A DNA stretch of 64,000 nt from Lewinella sp. JB7 (GCF_024297185.1 NZ_JANCTD010000001.1:310001-374000); one strand, 5' to 3'. Counted from the stretch's first letter, positions 44,971 to 53,430 are shown. The notes: generated from the letters alone by a model not told the origin. Translations and numbers: made by a program.

Positions 44971-45837
44971 CTAATCGGTTGCGCCGTCCTCCGCCGTAAG
45001 GATGAGAAGGGGAAGTCGGGCCCGCATCACCGCGGCGCTGGTATTGCTCTTGCTCAACAGGCGGTGCAGCCAGGGGCGGTCGGGTCGGTACATGACGACC
45101 AGCTGGCACTTCTGCTCGAAGGCGAAGGCGAAAATCGCACCGACCAGGTCCTCCGCGACGCGGTCCGTATAGTTGGTCTGAAAGCTTACTCCCGGCCGGT
45201 CGAAGACATCGCGCAGGAGCCCGAAATTGAAGTCCGTCTCCTCATCGTCTTCCCCACCGCGGATGTGCAGAAACTCGATTCGGGGATGAAAGGGGCGGAA
45301 AGTCCGCAGGATGCCGCCCGCCCGGAAAGCTCCTATATCGTTAAGGTCCGTCGCGAAGCAAATAGCATCGAGGGGGCGGTAGCTCGCATTCCGTGGCACG
45401 ACCAACACCGGGCACGGGGCCCGATTAATCAGGTAAGAGGCGTTGGTTCCGAGAAAATCGTCCCAGCCACTGTCGCGGCCGGCGGTACCCATCACGATCA
45501 GCTGGTTGCCTTCTTCCGCGACGTGTTGGCGGATGGTGTGACGGAGGTCGCCGACGCGAATGAACGTCTGGACGTCGGGGGGCTGGGTGAGTCCCTCGAC
45601 GGGGGAGACGCCCTGGCCAAAAAAGTCGGTCATACGATCGTGGGCCTCGGCCTGCAGGGTGGCCGTGAGGGTGTCCATAAAGGCATCGAAGGTGGGGTTG
45701 GCGGTAGTGGGGGGAATGACGTGCAGCAGTTCGATACGGGCGTCGAGAACGTCGGCGAGTCGAAGCGCGTACCGGAACGCATTCGTGGCAACCTGTGAAA
45801 AGTCGGTGGGTACGAGAATCGAAGTGATGGTCTTCAT
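44971..45837 (-). CDS. Universal stress protein, two Usp domains
   Basis: 288 aa from ATG 45837. The longer frame to 45891 would run across the -7 box and reach the operator, so it is rejected. Domain 1 opens [20 protein letters not shown] and carries [20 protein letters not shown], a variant of the G-x2-G-x9-G-[ST] ATP loop. Domain 2 (about 150-288) ends in [20 protein letters not shown]. Closest relative in the window is the protein at 50739. First gene of the operon with xfp and the HemN-like gene. Confidence 0.88.
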   Translation of the reverse strand: MKTITSILVPTDFSQVATNAFRYALRLADVLDARIELLHVIPPTTANPTFDAFMDTLTATLQAEAHDRMTDFFGQGVSPVEGLTQPPDVQTFIRVGDLRHTIRQHVAEEGNQLIVMGTAGRDSGWDDFLGTNASYLINRAPCPVLVVPRNASYRPLDAICFATDLNDIGAFRAGGILRTFRPFHPRIEFLHIRGGEDDEETDFNFGLLRDVFDRPGVSFQTNYTDRVAEDLVGAIFAFAFEQKCQLVVMYRPDRPWLHRLLSKSNTSAAVMRARLPLLILTAEDGATD

Positions 45838-45860
45838 AGCGGGCGTTGACTTGAGTGCCC

Positions 45861-45925
45861 TAAAATTGCCCGCCTTACCGCTCACGTGCATTGACGGTGG
45901 TCATCCCCCGGCCTGATTTTCGACA
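45861..45925 (-). promoter_or_regulatory. Tandem CRP/FNR-type operators and promoter of the Usp-xfp-HemN-like operon
   Basis: Proximal operator TGACGGTGGTCA (45892-45903) fits TGAY-N4-RTCA; distal TGATTTTCGACA (45914-45925) keeps one half-site. The operators are 22 bp apart centre to centre. On the minus strand caatttta (45861-45868) lies 36.5 bp from the proximal centre, the same distance as in the other promoters of the region; it is a poor -7 box, as expected for an activated promoter. ATG 45837 is 23 nt further. Confidence 0.65.
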
Positions 45926-45961
45926 ACTCCATTCGATCGTAGGGCCGCGGACATAACCGAC

Positions 45962-46026
45962 TGACGTGAGTCAGAACCAGAAATGATTTTCATCAACGGC
46001 TGGGAAGAGACATTCCCCGAATTTCG
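45962..46026 (+). promoter_or_regulatory. Tandem operators and promoter of the single-domain Usp gene
   Basis: TGACGTGAGTCA (45962-45973) and TGATTTTCATCA (45984-45995) are both perfect TGAY-N4-RTCA matches with a 10-bp gap. gaatttcg (46019-46026) follows after 23 nt at the -7 position, and ATG 46050 after another 23. The second operator is a classical FNR-like TGAT-N4-ATCA. Confidence 0.75.
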
Positions 46027-46049
46027 GTGCAGGTTAAAATTCCTCCGCC

Positions 46050-46550
46050 ATGAACAAGATCCTCGTCCCCGTAGACTTTTCCACGTCTTCCGCCGCCGCG
46101 CTGCGCTTCGCTACTTACTTATCCTCCGTCACGAACCTGCAGCTCGTGGTTATTCACGTCTTCGATTCCCTCATCGGCAGCAACCGCCCGGAAACTCCGA
46201 CGGAGCGCGCGGCGGTCCGGGCGGCCCTCCGGGAGGAACTGGAGCGGTTTACCACCCGCCATGCCGCACGGTACCTGGCCACCCGCCCGGTCGAGATGCG
46301 CCTCGCCGAGGGGGTTCCGCCCGTGTACATCAAGTGGCGTAGCCAGGATGCGGACGTCGCCTTCATCGTGATGGGAGGAATCGGGACCGGCATCGGCGGC
46401 CAGCTCGACCTTTTCGGAGGCATCGCCCAACAGGTGTCTCAGGGTGGCGGGTGCCCGGTAATTATCATCCCCGACGATTTCAGTGACGACATGATGCGCA
46501 ATACCGCGGGGCTCCTCCGGGGGGTGGGACAGGAACACGCACCGGCCTGA
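46050..46550 (+). CDS. Universal stress protein, single Usp domain
   Basis: 166 aa, half the length of its neighbours. It opens MNKILVPVDFSTSSAAALRF and has IVMGGIGTGIGGQLDLFGGI, an ATP loop in which the terminal G-[ST] is replaced by GG. The closest paralogue is the first domain of the protein at 49882. The C-terminal 25 residues after IIIPDDFSDD look like the remnant of a second domain. Convergent with the TauE gene (7-bp gap). Confidence 0.88.
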   Translation: MNKILVPVDFSTSSAAALRFATYLSSVTNLQLVVIHVFDSLIGSNRPETPTERAAVRAALREELERFTTRHAARYLATRPVEMRLAEGVPPVYIKWRSQDADVAFIVMGGIGTGIGGQLDLFGGIAQQVSQGGGCPVIIIPDDFSDDMMRNTAGLLRGVGQEHAPA

Positions 46551-46557
46551 ACCGAAA

Positions 46558-47280
46558 CTACGGCCACGCACGCACGAGGGTAACCAGTCCGATCCCCAGG
46601 ATCAGCAGGAGGGCGATGCGCCGGAATGCCGTCTGGGTGATCCCGCGGAGTACCCACTTGCCGAGCCAGGTTCCCAGCAGGCCGATCACGAATAAGTAGG
46701 GCAGGTAGATCCAGGCCGTGGCTCCGATAAATCCATTTTGGTAATAGACCACGGTCCGCGTAGCATCAATGGCCAGGTCAATGGCGGCCGAAGTGGCGAT
46801 GAATCTGCTCTTCTCCAGGTCGAAGGCGGCCATGGTAACGCCGCGGATCGCGCCCCCCGACCCCAGCAGGCCGGCCGTGAAACCGGAAATGGCTCCCCCC
46901 ACCATGGCCGGACGCGGGTGGGGGGCCACCTTCAGTCGGGTAAGCAGAAAGAGCAGGCTGAAACCGACGAGAAAAATTCCCAACAACATCTCCAGCCACG
47001 CCCCGGTCAGGACCCGGGTGAGCAAGCCTCCGACGATGACGAACGCCACGGAAGGGATACCGATGTAGAGGATCAAGCCCCGATCCATACCCTTACGGAA
47101 TAGCGCGATTTTACTCACGTTGCTGGCAAGGTGAAAGACGGCGGTCAGCCCGAGCACGGTCTGAAAATCAAAGTAGAAGTTAGCCAGCGGAACGAAAAAG
47201 ACCGACGAACCGAAGCCCCCCACGGTCCCAATAATCTCGGCAACCAGCGCGAGAACCAAAAACCAGACGGAAAGCTGCAT
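46558..47280 (-). CDS. TauE/SafE-family sulfite/anion exporter
   Basis: 240 aa from ATG 47280. Seven to eight hydrophobic segments with the family's repeated glycine motif: EIIGTVGGFGSSVFFVPLAN in the first half and ISGFTAGLLGSGGAIRGVTM in the second. It probably exports sulfite, sulfoacetate or a related anion. Its promoter shares the operator pair of the divergent Usp gene at 47413, so it appears to be part of the same regulon. Confidence 0.85.
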   Translation of the reverse strand: MQLSVWFLVLALVAEIIGTVGGFGSSVFFVPLANFYFDFQTVLGLTAVFHLASNVSKIALFRKGMDRGLILYIGIPSVAFVIVGGLLTRVLTGAWLEMLLGIFLVGFSLLFLLTRLKVAPHPRPAMVGGAISGFTAGLLGSGGAIRGVTMAAFDLEKSRFIATSAAIDLAIDATRTVVYYQNGFIGATAWIYLPYLFVIGLLGTWLGKWVLRGITQTAFRRIALLLILGIGLVTLVRAWP

Positions 47281-47294
47281 GGGGAATTTTCCGG

Positions 47295-47359
47295 CAAAGG
47301 TGGTCGCCCCCCGCATGGGGCAAACTGACGCAAATCACCCGCCCCCCTGACATCGCGCA
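47295..47359 (-). promoter_or_regulatory. Promoter of the TauE/SafE gene using the shared operators
   Basis: Minus-strand -7 box CACCTTTG (47295-47302) lies 36.5 bp from the centre of TGACGCAAATCA (47326-47337) and 58.5 bp from that of the weaker TGACATCGCGCA (47348-47359). ATG 47280 is 14 nt beyond the box. Confidence 0.65.
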
Positions 47360-47390
47360 GCATCCGGGGGAAATCCGGCCGCGACATTTG
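47326..47390 (+). promoter_or_regulatory. Tandem operators and promoter of the Usp operon at 47413
   Basis: TGACGCAAATCA (47326-47337, perfect) and TGACATCGCGCA (47348-47359, half-site) precede gacatttg (47383-47390) by the standard 23 nt. ATG 47413 is 22 nt further. The pair serves both directions symmetrically. Confidence 0.7.
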
Positions 47391-47412
47391 TCACATACCA
47401 AAACGGCCCGTC

Positions 47413-48279
47413 ATGCGCATTATCGTCCCAATCGATTTTTCCCCTACTTCTGCCCTCGCCCTGCGCCAGGCCGTTGAGCTCGCCGAGGCAGCCGGATACG
47501 GCCTCCACGTGGTACACGTCTACGACGGCTTCACCAACGATGGTGCCCTCATCGAACTTAAGGGCCGCCCCGAATCGGAGATCAAAGCCCGTCGGAAGCT
47601 CAATGAATTCCTGCGGGTCAACCTCGTGGTACCTACGCCGAGTCACGGACGGGGGGAGGCAAACCTTCCGGACTTCCGGGACAGCGTAATCCTCGGTGAT
47701 CCTGGCCGGATAATCAATGACCTTTCAAAGGCGCCCGACACGGCACTGGTCATTATGGGCGGCGTAGGATCGGGGGTCGGTCCCGGGCGACCGGTGCTCT
47801 TCGGCAGCGTGGCCCGGGCGGTGGCGCTGGGCAGCCACTGTCCGGTATGGCTGGTCCCGAAGGGCTATGCTCCCCAACCCATCGACCGGGCCGCTCTGGC
47901 GTTCGACAGTGTAGAAGACCTGCGGCAAATCGATCACGGTTTCGCGGCGTGGCGGCAACACCTCGACCCCGCCATCAACTTCGTGCACGTCGTTCACGAC
48001 GACGAGATGCTGGAGGCGCGGCAGCAAATGGACCTGCTGAACCACATTATGAAGGCGGATTTTCCCGGCTACCCCGTCGACCTGGACCTCATCCCCCCCG
48101 GCAAACTCGCGCAACGACTCGAGGAGTACCTGGCCGAGCGGACCATCGACTTACTCGTCATGGGGCGCAGTCACCGGTCCGCTATGGAACGCCTGTTCTC
48201 CGCCCCCTCGGCTAAGCCTATGCTCAGCCGCATCACCATCCCCTTCCTGATCATCCCCCTGACCACCCCTGCCAACTAA
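47413..48279 (+). CDS. Universal stress protein, two Usp domains
   Basis: 288 aa. MRIIVPIDFSPTSALALRQA opens domain 1, whose ATP loop IMGGVGSGVGPGRPVLFGSV fits G-x2-G-x9-G-S well. Domain 2 starts near 160 (RAALAFDSVEDLRQI) and ends LVMGRSHRSAMERLFSAPSA. First gene of a four-gene operon (Usp, Usp, helical envelope protein, Usp) with gaps of 8-12 nt. Confidence 0.9.
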   Translation: MRIIVPIDFSPTSALALRQAVELAEAAGYGLHVVHVYDGFTNDGALIELKGRPESEIKARRKLNEFLRVNLVVPTPSHGRGEANLPDFRDSVILGDPGRIINDLSKAPDTALVIMGGVGSGVGPGRPVLFGSVARAVALGSHCPVWLVPKGYAPQPIDRAALAFDSVEDLRQIDHGFAAWRQHLDPAINFVHVVHDDEMLEARQQMDLLNHIMKADFPGYPVDLDLIPPGKLAQRLEEYLAERTIDLLVMGRSHRSAMERLFSAPSAKPMLSRITIPFLIIPLTTPAN

Positions 48280-48287
48280 TCCATCCC

Positions 48288-49103
48288 ATGCGACACTTAC
48301 TCGTCCCCACCGATTTCAGCCAGTCCGCGACCAACGCCATGCAGTACGCGGCAATTCTTGCCCGGGAGTTCGACGCTTCGGTCACCCTGGCCTACATCCA
48401 CTCCCTGCCCATGGATCCAATGCGGATCGGTGAGGTAAGCGCCGAGCTCTACCGCGACGGGGAGGCCCAGATCAATGACGCCGCCACGGACCTGCGGGAA
48501 CGGGGCCTGCGGGTCGAAGTGCGGGTGGAGTTGGGTACCCCGACCGCCCGCCTCAAGAGCATCATTCAAAATTCCGACGTCGATTTCGTCGTCATGGGCT
48601 GCCAGGGAGAACACTACATCCCCGCGAAGTTCTTCGGCAGCACCACCACGGCTCTCATGGATGAGGTCTCGGTACCCATCCTGGCCGTTCCCAATGACTT
48701 TGCTCCCGCGTTCCCGCAAAAGATCGTTTGGGCAACGGATGCCGTACCCGTGCGAACCACGGAAACGCTTTTTCCGCTTTTTGACCTGGTGGACCGGGCT
48801 ACGACCGAACTGAACGTGTACCACTACCGGGGCAGGAAGGCCGCCGAATTCCCCGAAAAGCGGATCAAGGAGCTGCTGCAGGACGTCCGCTACGACCTCT
48901 TTACCCAGGCCAATGACGGCGCCACCGTCGAGCAGGCTATCCGGGGGTTCATCCGTACGATTAAGGCGGACCTGCTGGTGCTGGTCCACCGCGATTCCCG
49001 CTGGCTAAGTCGGGTGCTGATGTCTTCCAACACCCGACAGGCCGTATGGACCTCTCCCGTACCCGTCCTGATTCTGCAGGAACAACTCTCCTTCGCCCAC
49101 TAA
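48288..49103 (+). CDS. Universal stress protein, two Usp domains
   Basis: 271 aa. [20 protein letters not shown] opens the first domain; ATP loop VVMGCQGEHYIPAKFFGSTT. The second domain (about 143-271) includes KIVWATDAVPVRTTETLFPL and SRVLMSSNTRQAVWTSPVPV. It differs from the preceding gene enough to be an older paralogue. Same operon. Confidence 0.9.
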   Translation: MRHLLVPTDFSQSATNAMQYAAILAREFDASVTLAYIHSLPMDPMRIGEVSAELYRDGEAQINDAATDLRERGLRVEVRVELGTPTARLKSIIQNSDVDFVVMGCQGEHYIPAKFFGSTTTALMDEVSVPILAVPNDFAPAFPQKIVWATDAVPVRTTETLFPLFDLVDRATTELNVYHYRGRKAAEFPEKRIKELLQDVRYDLFTQANDGATVEQAIRGFIRTIKADLLVLVHRDSRWLSRVLMSSNTRQAVWTSPVPVLILQEQLSFAH

Positions 49104-49115
49104 TCCAGACCCATC

Positions 49116-49871
49116 ATGACGTTCCTTCTCCGCGCCCTCACCTTTCTTATGTTCGTCAGCCTCATTCCCGGACCGGGAAGCAGTTGTACCGAAGATCAAC
49201 GCATCGACTTTAGCTCCCTCGAGCGGCAACTGATGATCGTCTGGATCGCTACCGACTGGCACGACGCCTCGGTCCAAATGGCCTACAACGCACTGGCCCA
49301 GCAAAGCTGGCGGCAGCTCCGGGAAAAGTACGTGAGCCTGCCGCTGACCGGGCAGGAGCGGGATATGGTACGCATGTTCGACCTGTGGATGGCGGGACTC
49401 AGTACGTCGCTTGACAACGCCCAGGTCCAGAACACGATCATGCACCTGCAACAATTGCGTCACGCCCTGCACGACCTGCGCCCGCAGTACGGGGTCAACC
49501 ACCCGGCGGACGTGCTCTACGATTTCTATTACCAGTGGGAGTGGGTAGAGGAAATCAGTCACGATCAACTAATGTGCCTGGTGGAATGGAACGAGTTCCG
49601 CGACGCCTACCACCGCGCCGCCCGGCAGTGGCAGGCCTTTCTGCCGCCGGCCATGGCCTACCGTGACCACCTTTTCCCCGGGCTCGCCACCGCCACCGCC
49701 CAGGCCGAAAACGCGCGGGTGGAGATGAACGTCGCCCTGGCGGAGTTCGAACAGTTGCTGCAACAGGCCGACCATTCACTCATGGCGGCTCCGAGTAAGG
49801 ACGTGCACGATCAGTTCTTTTACTACCTGGCCGTCCTGACCGATTATCCCTTCACCGCTCCGGCGATCTAA
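49116..49871 (+). CDS. Helical envelope protein of unknown function (Usp operon member)
   Basis: 251 aa. An N-terminal signal (LLRALTFLMFVSLIPGPGSSC) suggests export and possibly lipidation at the Cys. The mature part is all-helical and rich in Trp, Gln and Leu (LAQQSWRQLREKYVSLPL, VLYDFYYQWEWVEEISHDQL, WNEFRDAYHRAARQW). I recognise no family. The lipoprotein at 52670 has matching length, signal and the pattern [IL]YDFxxxWxxV, and also follows a Usp gene, so the two are likely paralogues. An envelope partner for a cytosolic Usp system is unexpected. Confidence 0.68.
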   Translation: MTFLLRALTFLMFVSLIPGPGSSCTEDQRIDFSSLERQLMIVWIATDWHDASVQMAYNALAQQSWRQLREKYVSLPLTGQERDMVRMFDLWMAGLSTSLDNAQVQNTIMHLQQLRHALHDLRPQYGVNHPADVLYDFYYQWEWVEEISHDQLMCLVEWNEFRDAYHRAARQWQAFLPPAMAYRDHLFPGLATATAQAENARVEMNVALAEFEQLLQQADHSLMAAPSKDVHDQFFYYLAVLTDYPFTAPAI

Positions 49872-49881
49872 TGCAAACGTC

Positions 49882-50742
49882 ATGAAAAATATCATCGTTC
49901 CCGTCGACTTTTCCGACACTTCCGCCGCCGCCGTCCGCTTCGGGACTTATCTGGCCGAGGTGATGGATCTGAATCTACGCATTGTCCACGTCTTCGACAC
50001 TATGATCAGTACCTCACAGACCATTTCGTCGAGGGCGCGTGCGCAGGAGCAAACCAGACTGGCCAACCGCCTAGAGGAATTCGCCCGCCACCATGTCGAA
50101 CCCGTACTCGCTACCTTCCAGGGCCGGCTGAACACCCTGCCGGCCATCCGGACGGCGGCGGTGGAAGGCACGGCGGCGCAAACCATACTGTGGCAGAGTA
50201 CGGACGACGACACCGCCCTGATTGTTATGGGCGGCGTAGGTGCCGGGGCGGGCCTGCACCCACCCGGCATATTCGGGGAAGTGGCCCGGCACGTGGCCCA
50301 GCGGGGCGGTTGCCCGGTACTGCTCATCCCTAAAGATTACGGCTACCCGACGGTCGCCAAGTTGGCCATTGCCTTTGATGACGCGGATGACATCCGGCAG
50401 ATGGGAAGCTTCGCCCGCCGAATGATCCAGGCCCTGCATCCGGAAGTGCATTTCGTCCACGTACGCAAACCCGATGCCCGGGAGGAGAGCCGCAACCGGG
50501 CCGCCTTCCGGGAACTGGCGCACGGACCGGACTTTCCGACTTACGTATACCACTTCGATGCGCTGCCGGACGGCAAGGTCGAGGAGAGTTTGTTGACCTA
50601 CGTAGTCGAAAAGGATATTGATCTATTAGTACTGGGAGGTGAGCGGCGCGGTTTCTTCGACCGTCTCTTCGAGGCCAGCCACCTGAAGCCGCTGCTCCGG
50701 CGCTGTGCCGTCCCTTTGCTCGTTATCCCCTTCCCGGATTAA
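49882..50742 (+). CDS. Universal stress protein, two Usp domains
   Basis: 286 aa. MKNIIVPVDFSDTSAAAVRF and IVMGGVGAGAGLHPPGIFGE are close to the single-domain protein at 46050 and to 47413. Domain 2 begins at about 155 (KLAIAFDDADDIRQMGSFAR) and ends VLGGERRGFFDRLFEASHLK. Last gene of the four-gene operon. Its 3' end overlaps the convergent Usp gene by four bases. Confidence 0.9.
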   Translation: MKNIIVPVDFSDTSAAAVRFGTYLAEVMDLNLRIVHVFDTMISTSQTISSRARAQEQTRLANRLEEFARHHVEPVLATFQGRLNTLPAIRTAAVEGTAAQTILWQSTDDDTALIVMGGVGAGAGLHPPGIFGEVARHVAQRGGCPVLLIPKDYGYPTVAKLAIAFDDADDIRQMGSFARRMIQALHPEVHFVHVRKPDAREESRNRAAFRELAHGPDFPTYVYHFDALPDGKVEESLLTYVVEKDIDLLVLGGERRGFFDRLFEASHLKPLLRRCAVPLLVIPFPD

Positions 50743-51626
50743 ACGGAGGCTCCCCGGATCGGCCGGGCGGTCACGTCTTGCGGGCTCAGGATAAGGAGGG
50801 GAACGATGGAGTGTAAGACGGCCTCACGGGTATTGCTGCCGCCGAAGGTGCGCTGAAGCCAGGGTTTGCGGGGGCGGGTCATCACGATCAGGTCGCAGCC
50901 TCGTTTGGTGGCGAAGTCGAGGATGCTCCGGGAAATGTCGTCGGCGGTCAGATGTGTGAAGGTCACGCGTTGTGCCAGATCGCTCCCCCGGAACAGCTTG
51001 CGTAGAACGTCGAAGCTGTAGCCAACGTCCGGGGTGTTTTTATCCTGGACGTGTACAAAGTGGATGACCGGCCCGAAGGTGGCAAACACCCGAAATAGAT
51101 TGTCGGCCCAGAGCGTACCCGTATCCTGTAGGTCGGTGGCGTAGCACAGCGCGCGCGGGGGATGGTAGGCCCACTTCCGGTGAACGACGAGCACGGGGCA
51201 GGGGGCGTGGTGAATGAGGCTGGAAGCATTCGTGCCCGTCAGGTCACGCCACCAGCCACTGCTCCCGTCGGTTCCCGCCACGATGAGGTGGTTATCTTCC
51301 CGGTTCACGTGCTGGCGAACGGTCGTGTTCAGATCGCCCTCCCGGATGAAGGCATCCACGCTGGGAATACCCCGTAACTCAGGGGAAGCCCGGCGCAAAC
51401 CTTCCCGCTGAAATTCGTTCATGCGGGTGCGGGCCTTTTCCCGCATCAGGGTGCTCACGGCTCCGGTGAAGGTGCCGTAGCCGGGGTTGTCGACGTTCGG
51501 GGGGACGACGTGCAGCAGTTGGAGTTCCGCCCGCAGTTCCTCCGCCAGCCGCAGGGCGTAGACGTAAGCGTTGCGTGCGGCCGGACTGAAATCAACGGGC
51601 ACGAGGATTGATCGGATGAAGTTCAT
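50739..51626 (-). CDS. Universal stress protein, two Usp domains
   Basis: 295 aa, paralogue of the protein at 44971 (both have VTPPN/IPPTT after the first strand and GTNAS loops). MNFIRSILVPVDFSPAARNA opens domain 1, with IVAGTDGSSGWWRDLTGTNA. Domain 2 ends PWLQRTFGGSNTREAVLHSI. Single-gene unit, divergent from the Usp gene at 51768 and sharing its operators. Confidence 0.9.
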   Translation of the reverse strand: MNFIRSILVPVDFSPAARNAYVYALRLAEELRAELQLLHVVPPNVDNPGYGTFTGAVSTLMREKARTRMNEFQREGLRRASPELRGIPSVDAFIREGDLNTTVRQHVNREDNHLIVAGTDGSSGWWRDLTGTNASSLIHHAPCPVLVVHRKWAYHPPRALCYATDLQDTGTLWADNLFRVFATFGPVIHFVHVQDKNTPDVGYSFDVLRKLFRGSDLAQRVTFTHLTADDISRSILDFATKRGCDLIVMTRPRKPWLQRTFGGSNTREAVLHSIVPLLILSPQDVTARPIRGASV

Positions 51627-51648
51627 GGCAGCTAGGATTCGGCAATTA

Positions 51649-51714
51649 CAAAGGTATTTCCGGACCTACCCCCGGCCGGATGACGGGAATCATCCGGCCG
51701 GGTGATCTGGAACA
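51649..51714 (-). promoter_or_regulatory. Promoter of the minus-strand Usp gene (start 51626) using shared operators
   Basis: TACCTTTG on the minus strand (51649-51656) is an exact -7 match, 22 nt before ATG 51626. It is 37.5 bp from the centre of TGACGGGAATCA (51681-51692), one base more than in the other promoters of the region. Confidence 0.6.
51671..51702. repeat. Perfect 13-bp inverted repeat centred on an operator
   Basis: cccggccggatga (51671-51683) is exactly mirrored by tcatccggccggg (51690-51702) around cgggaa. The operator TGACGGGAATCA is the core of this dyad, so the site has far more symmetry than the regulator core needs. Confidence 0.75.
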
Positions 51715-51745
51715 CCCCAACGACGCCCGGCCGGGATGAACTTTG
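51681..51745 (+). promoter_or_regulatory. Tandem operators and promoter of the Usp-lipoprotein operon at 51768
   Basis: TGACGGGAATCA (51681-51692, perfect) and TGATCTGGAACA (51703-51714, half-site) precede gaactttg (51738-51745) with the standard 10- and 23-nt gaps. ATG 51768 follows after 22 nt. Confidence 0.7.
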
Positions 51746-51767
51746 AATCAAACAAAACGCCTCGGCC

Positions 51768-52673
51768 ATGTCTCACATCCTTATTCCTACCGACTTCAGC
51801 ATCCCTTCCCACAATGCTTACCGCTACGGACTGCACCTGGCCAAAGAGTTGGATCTGGACGTGGTACTGGTGCACTACTATAGTGGCTCCATCGATCCCC
51901 GCACCAGTCTGTACATCGGGGGCGATGGCAGCATTCAGGGAAGCTTTGAGGAAAGGCTCCGGCAGTTCGCCTACCCCAGCGGGGACGGTTCGCGTTACCC
52001 CCTGGTCGAACCGCCGAGCGGCGTGAACCTGAGCTTCGAAACCGACGTAAGCCTTACCCCGGCTACCGCCATCATCCGGCGGGCGGCCAGGGCCGACATC
52101 ACCATGGTCGTCATGGCTCCCCGGAGTGGGAAGGCCATACTGGGAAAATGGCTGGGCAGTACCGCCACCACCGTAAGCGAAGCCTGCGATAAGCCCGTCT
52201 TCATCGTACCTCCCCACATGCGGTACCGGCCCTTTCGCCGTCTTGTCGTTGCCAATAACCACGCCACCGCCGATCCCTACCCGCTATGGCAGCTCTCGGA
52301 GTTGGCCGAGCATTTCGGGAGCAAGGTGGACTTCGTGCACGTGCAGCATGCCGGCGAAGATCGGCGGTTCGTTCCCTGGCAACTGATGGAACAACTCGTC
52401 GAAAGCGATGACGGCGCCCACTTTCCCTTCGAGGTGTCTACGGTGCAGGGGCGGGACCTCAGCCAGGGTCTGCTGGATTATGCGGATAACATCAGCGCCG
52501 ACCTCATCGTGATCGTGAACCGTACCCGCACGCGGTGGCGCGCCTTTCTGCAGGCAACCCTCACTCAGGATCTCGCCCTCCGTTCGCGCATCCCCGTGCT
52601 GGTGCTTCATACAGCCAACGACGAACGCAACACTACCGCCTTCGAGTCGTACCGGGAAAGCGAAGAAGTATGA
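51768..52673 (+). CDS. Universal stress protein, two Usp domains
   Basis: 301 aa. MSHILIPTDFSIPSHNAYRY opens domain 1, whose loop is VVMAPRSGKAILGKWLGSTA. The first Gly of the ATP motif is replaced (MAPRSG), so nucleotide binding is uncertain. Domain 2 starts at about 155 (RRLVVANNHATADPYPLWQL). Its stop overlaps the ATG of the lipoprotein gene (ATGA), indicating translational coupling. Confidence 0.88.
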   Translation: MSHILIPTDFSIPSHNAYRYGLHLAKELDLDVVLVHYYSGSIDPRTSLYIGGDGSIQGSFEERLRQFAYPSGDGSRYPLVEPPSGVNLSFETDVSLTPATAIIRRAARADITMVVMAPRSGKAILGKWLGSTATTVSEACDKPVFIVPPHMRYRPFRRLVVANNHATADPYPLWQLSELAEHFGSKVDFVHVQHAGEDRRFVPWQLMEQLVESDDGAHFPFEVSTVQGRDLSQGLLDYADNISADLIVIVNRTRTRWRAFLQATLTQDLALRSRIPVLVLHTANDERNTTAFESYRESEEV

Positions 52674-53422
52674 ACCGCCTCCAACATCCCTGCCGCCTGG
52701 TGAGCATTCTCCTGCCGCTCGCATTCCTGATGCTCTCCTGTAGCGACGAACAACAGCTACTCGGCGTGCAGGCGGAACGGCAGTACGTCGACCTCCTGTA
52801 CCACCTCCACGCGGGGGACGAAAGCGGAAGCGTCGCGGCGGTTCGGGACCTGGAGGTTACGTTGCGACAACTCCGCCGCCGCGGCTACCGTCCGCTGGCC
52901 ACCGAAGAGTTCGATCGGATGCTGTACCACGTGGACCGGGCGGAGTGCGCTTTCGAAGATGCCCGCAACAGCATTGAGGACGGTGACCTATCCCTGGCGG
53001 AAGTACAGCTTGACCGGGCGGTTTACGAACTTTCCGTCGGTGACGCCGCCGTCTTCAACGAGCTCTACGTAGGCAGCATTTACGATTTCGTAGCCCTCTG
53101 GCTCGAGGTGGATCACCTCCTTACGCGTGCCGAAGACGCCACCTACTGGGACGAACTTATCGGTTGCGGCCTGGACGCCCGGGCGGCCTGGCAGATTGCC
53201 CGTCGCACGGACCCCTCCCCGTATATCTACCCCGACCTCGTCGCGGATCCCGGGGAGTTCCAGGCAGCCCGGGAACGACTTACGGATCAGCTGCAGGCCT
53301 TTCGCCAAGCGGTGAAATCGCGGGACCGCCGGCTGGTCGAAGGTCGGGCCCGACAAGTAAATGAGGCATTCTGGGATCTTCTGCGGTTGTTCGGAACGGC
53401 CACGAGCGAACTAGCGGGCTAG
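52670..53422 (+). CDS. Helical lipoprotein of unknown function (Usp operon member)
   Basis: 250 aa from ATG 52670, overlapping the Usp stop. Signal RLVSILLPLAFLMLSC gives a lipidated Cys. The mature part is helical and acidic (QYVDLLYHLHAGDESGSV, VAAVRDLEVTLRQLRRRGYR, IYDFVALWLEVDHLLTRAED). Length and the IYDFxxxWxxV pattern match the protein at 49116. No known domain recognised. Tail-to-tail with the REC-CRP regulator (8-bp gap). Confidence 0.7.
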   Translation: MNRLQHPCRLVSILLPLAFLMLSCSDEQQLLGVQAERQYVDLLYHLHAGDESGSVAAVRDLEVTLRQLRRRGYRPLATEEFDRMLYHVDRAECAFEDARNSIEDGDLSLAEVQLDRAVYELSVGDAAVFNELYVGSIYDFVALWLEVDHLLTRAEDATYWDELIGCGLDARAAWQIARRTDPSPYIYPDLVADPGEFQAARERLTDQLQAFRQAVKSRDRRLVEGRARQVNEAFWDLLRLFGTATSELAG

Positions 53423-53430
53423 TAGCCCCC

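Noticed and set aside
45838..45891. N-terminal extension of the Usp gene at 44971
   Set aside because: It would translate across the -7 box, up to the edge of the operator, and adds no Usp sequence.
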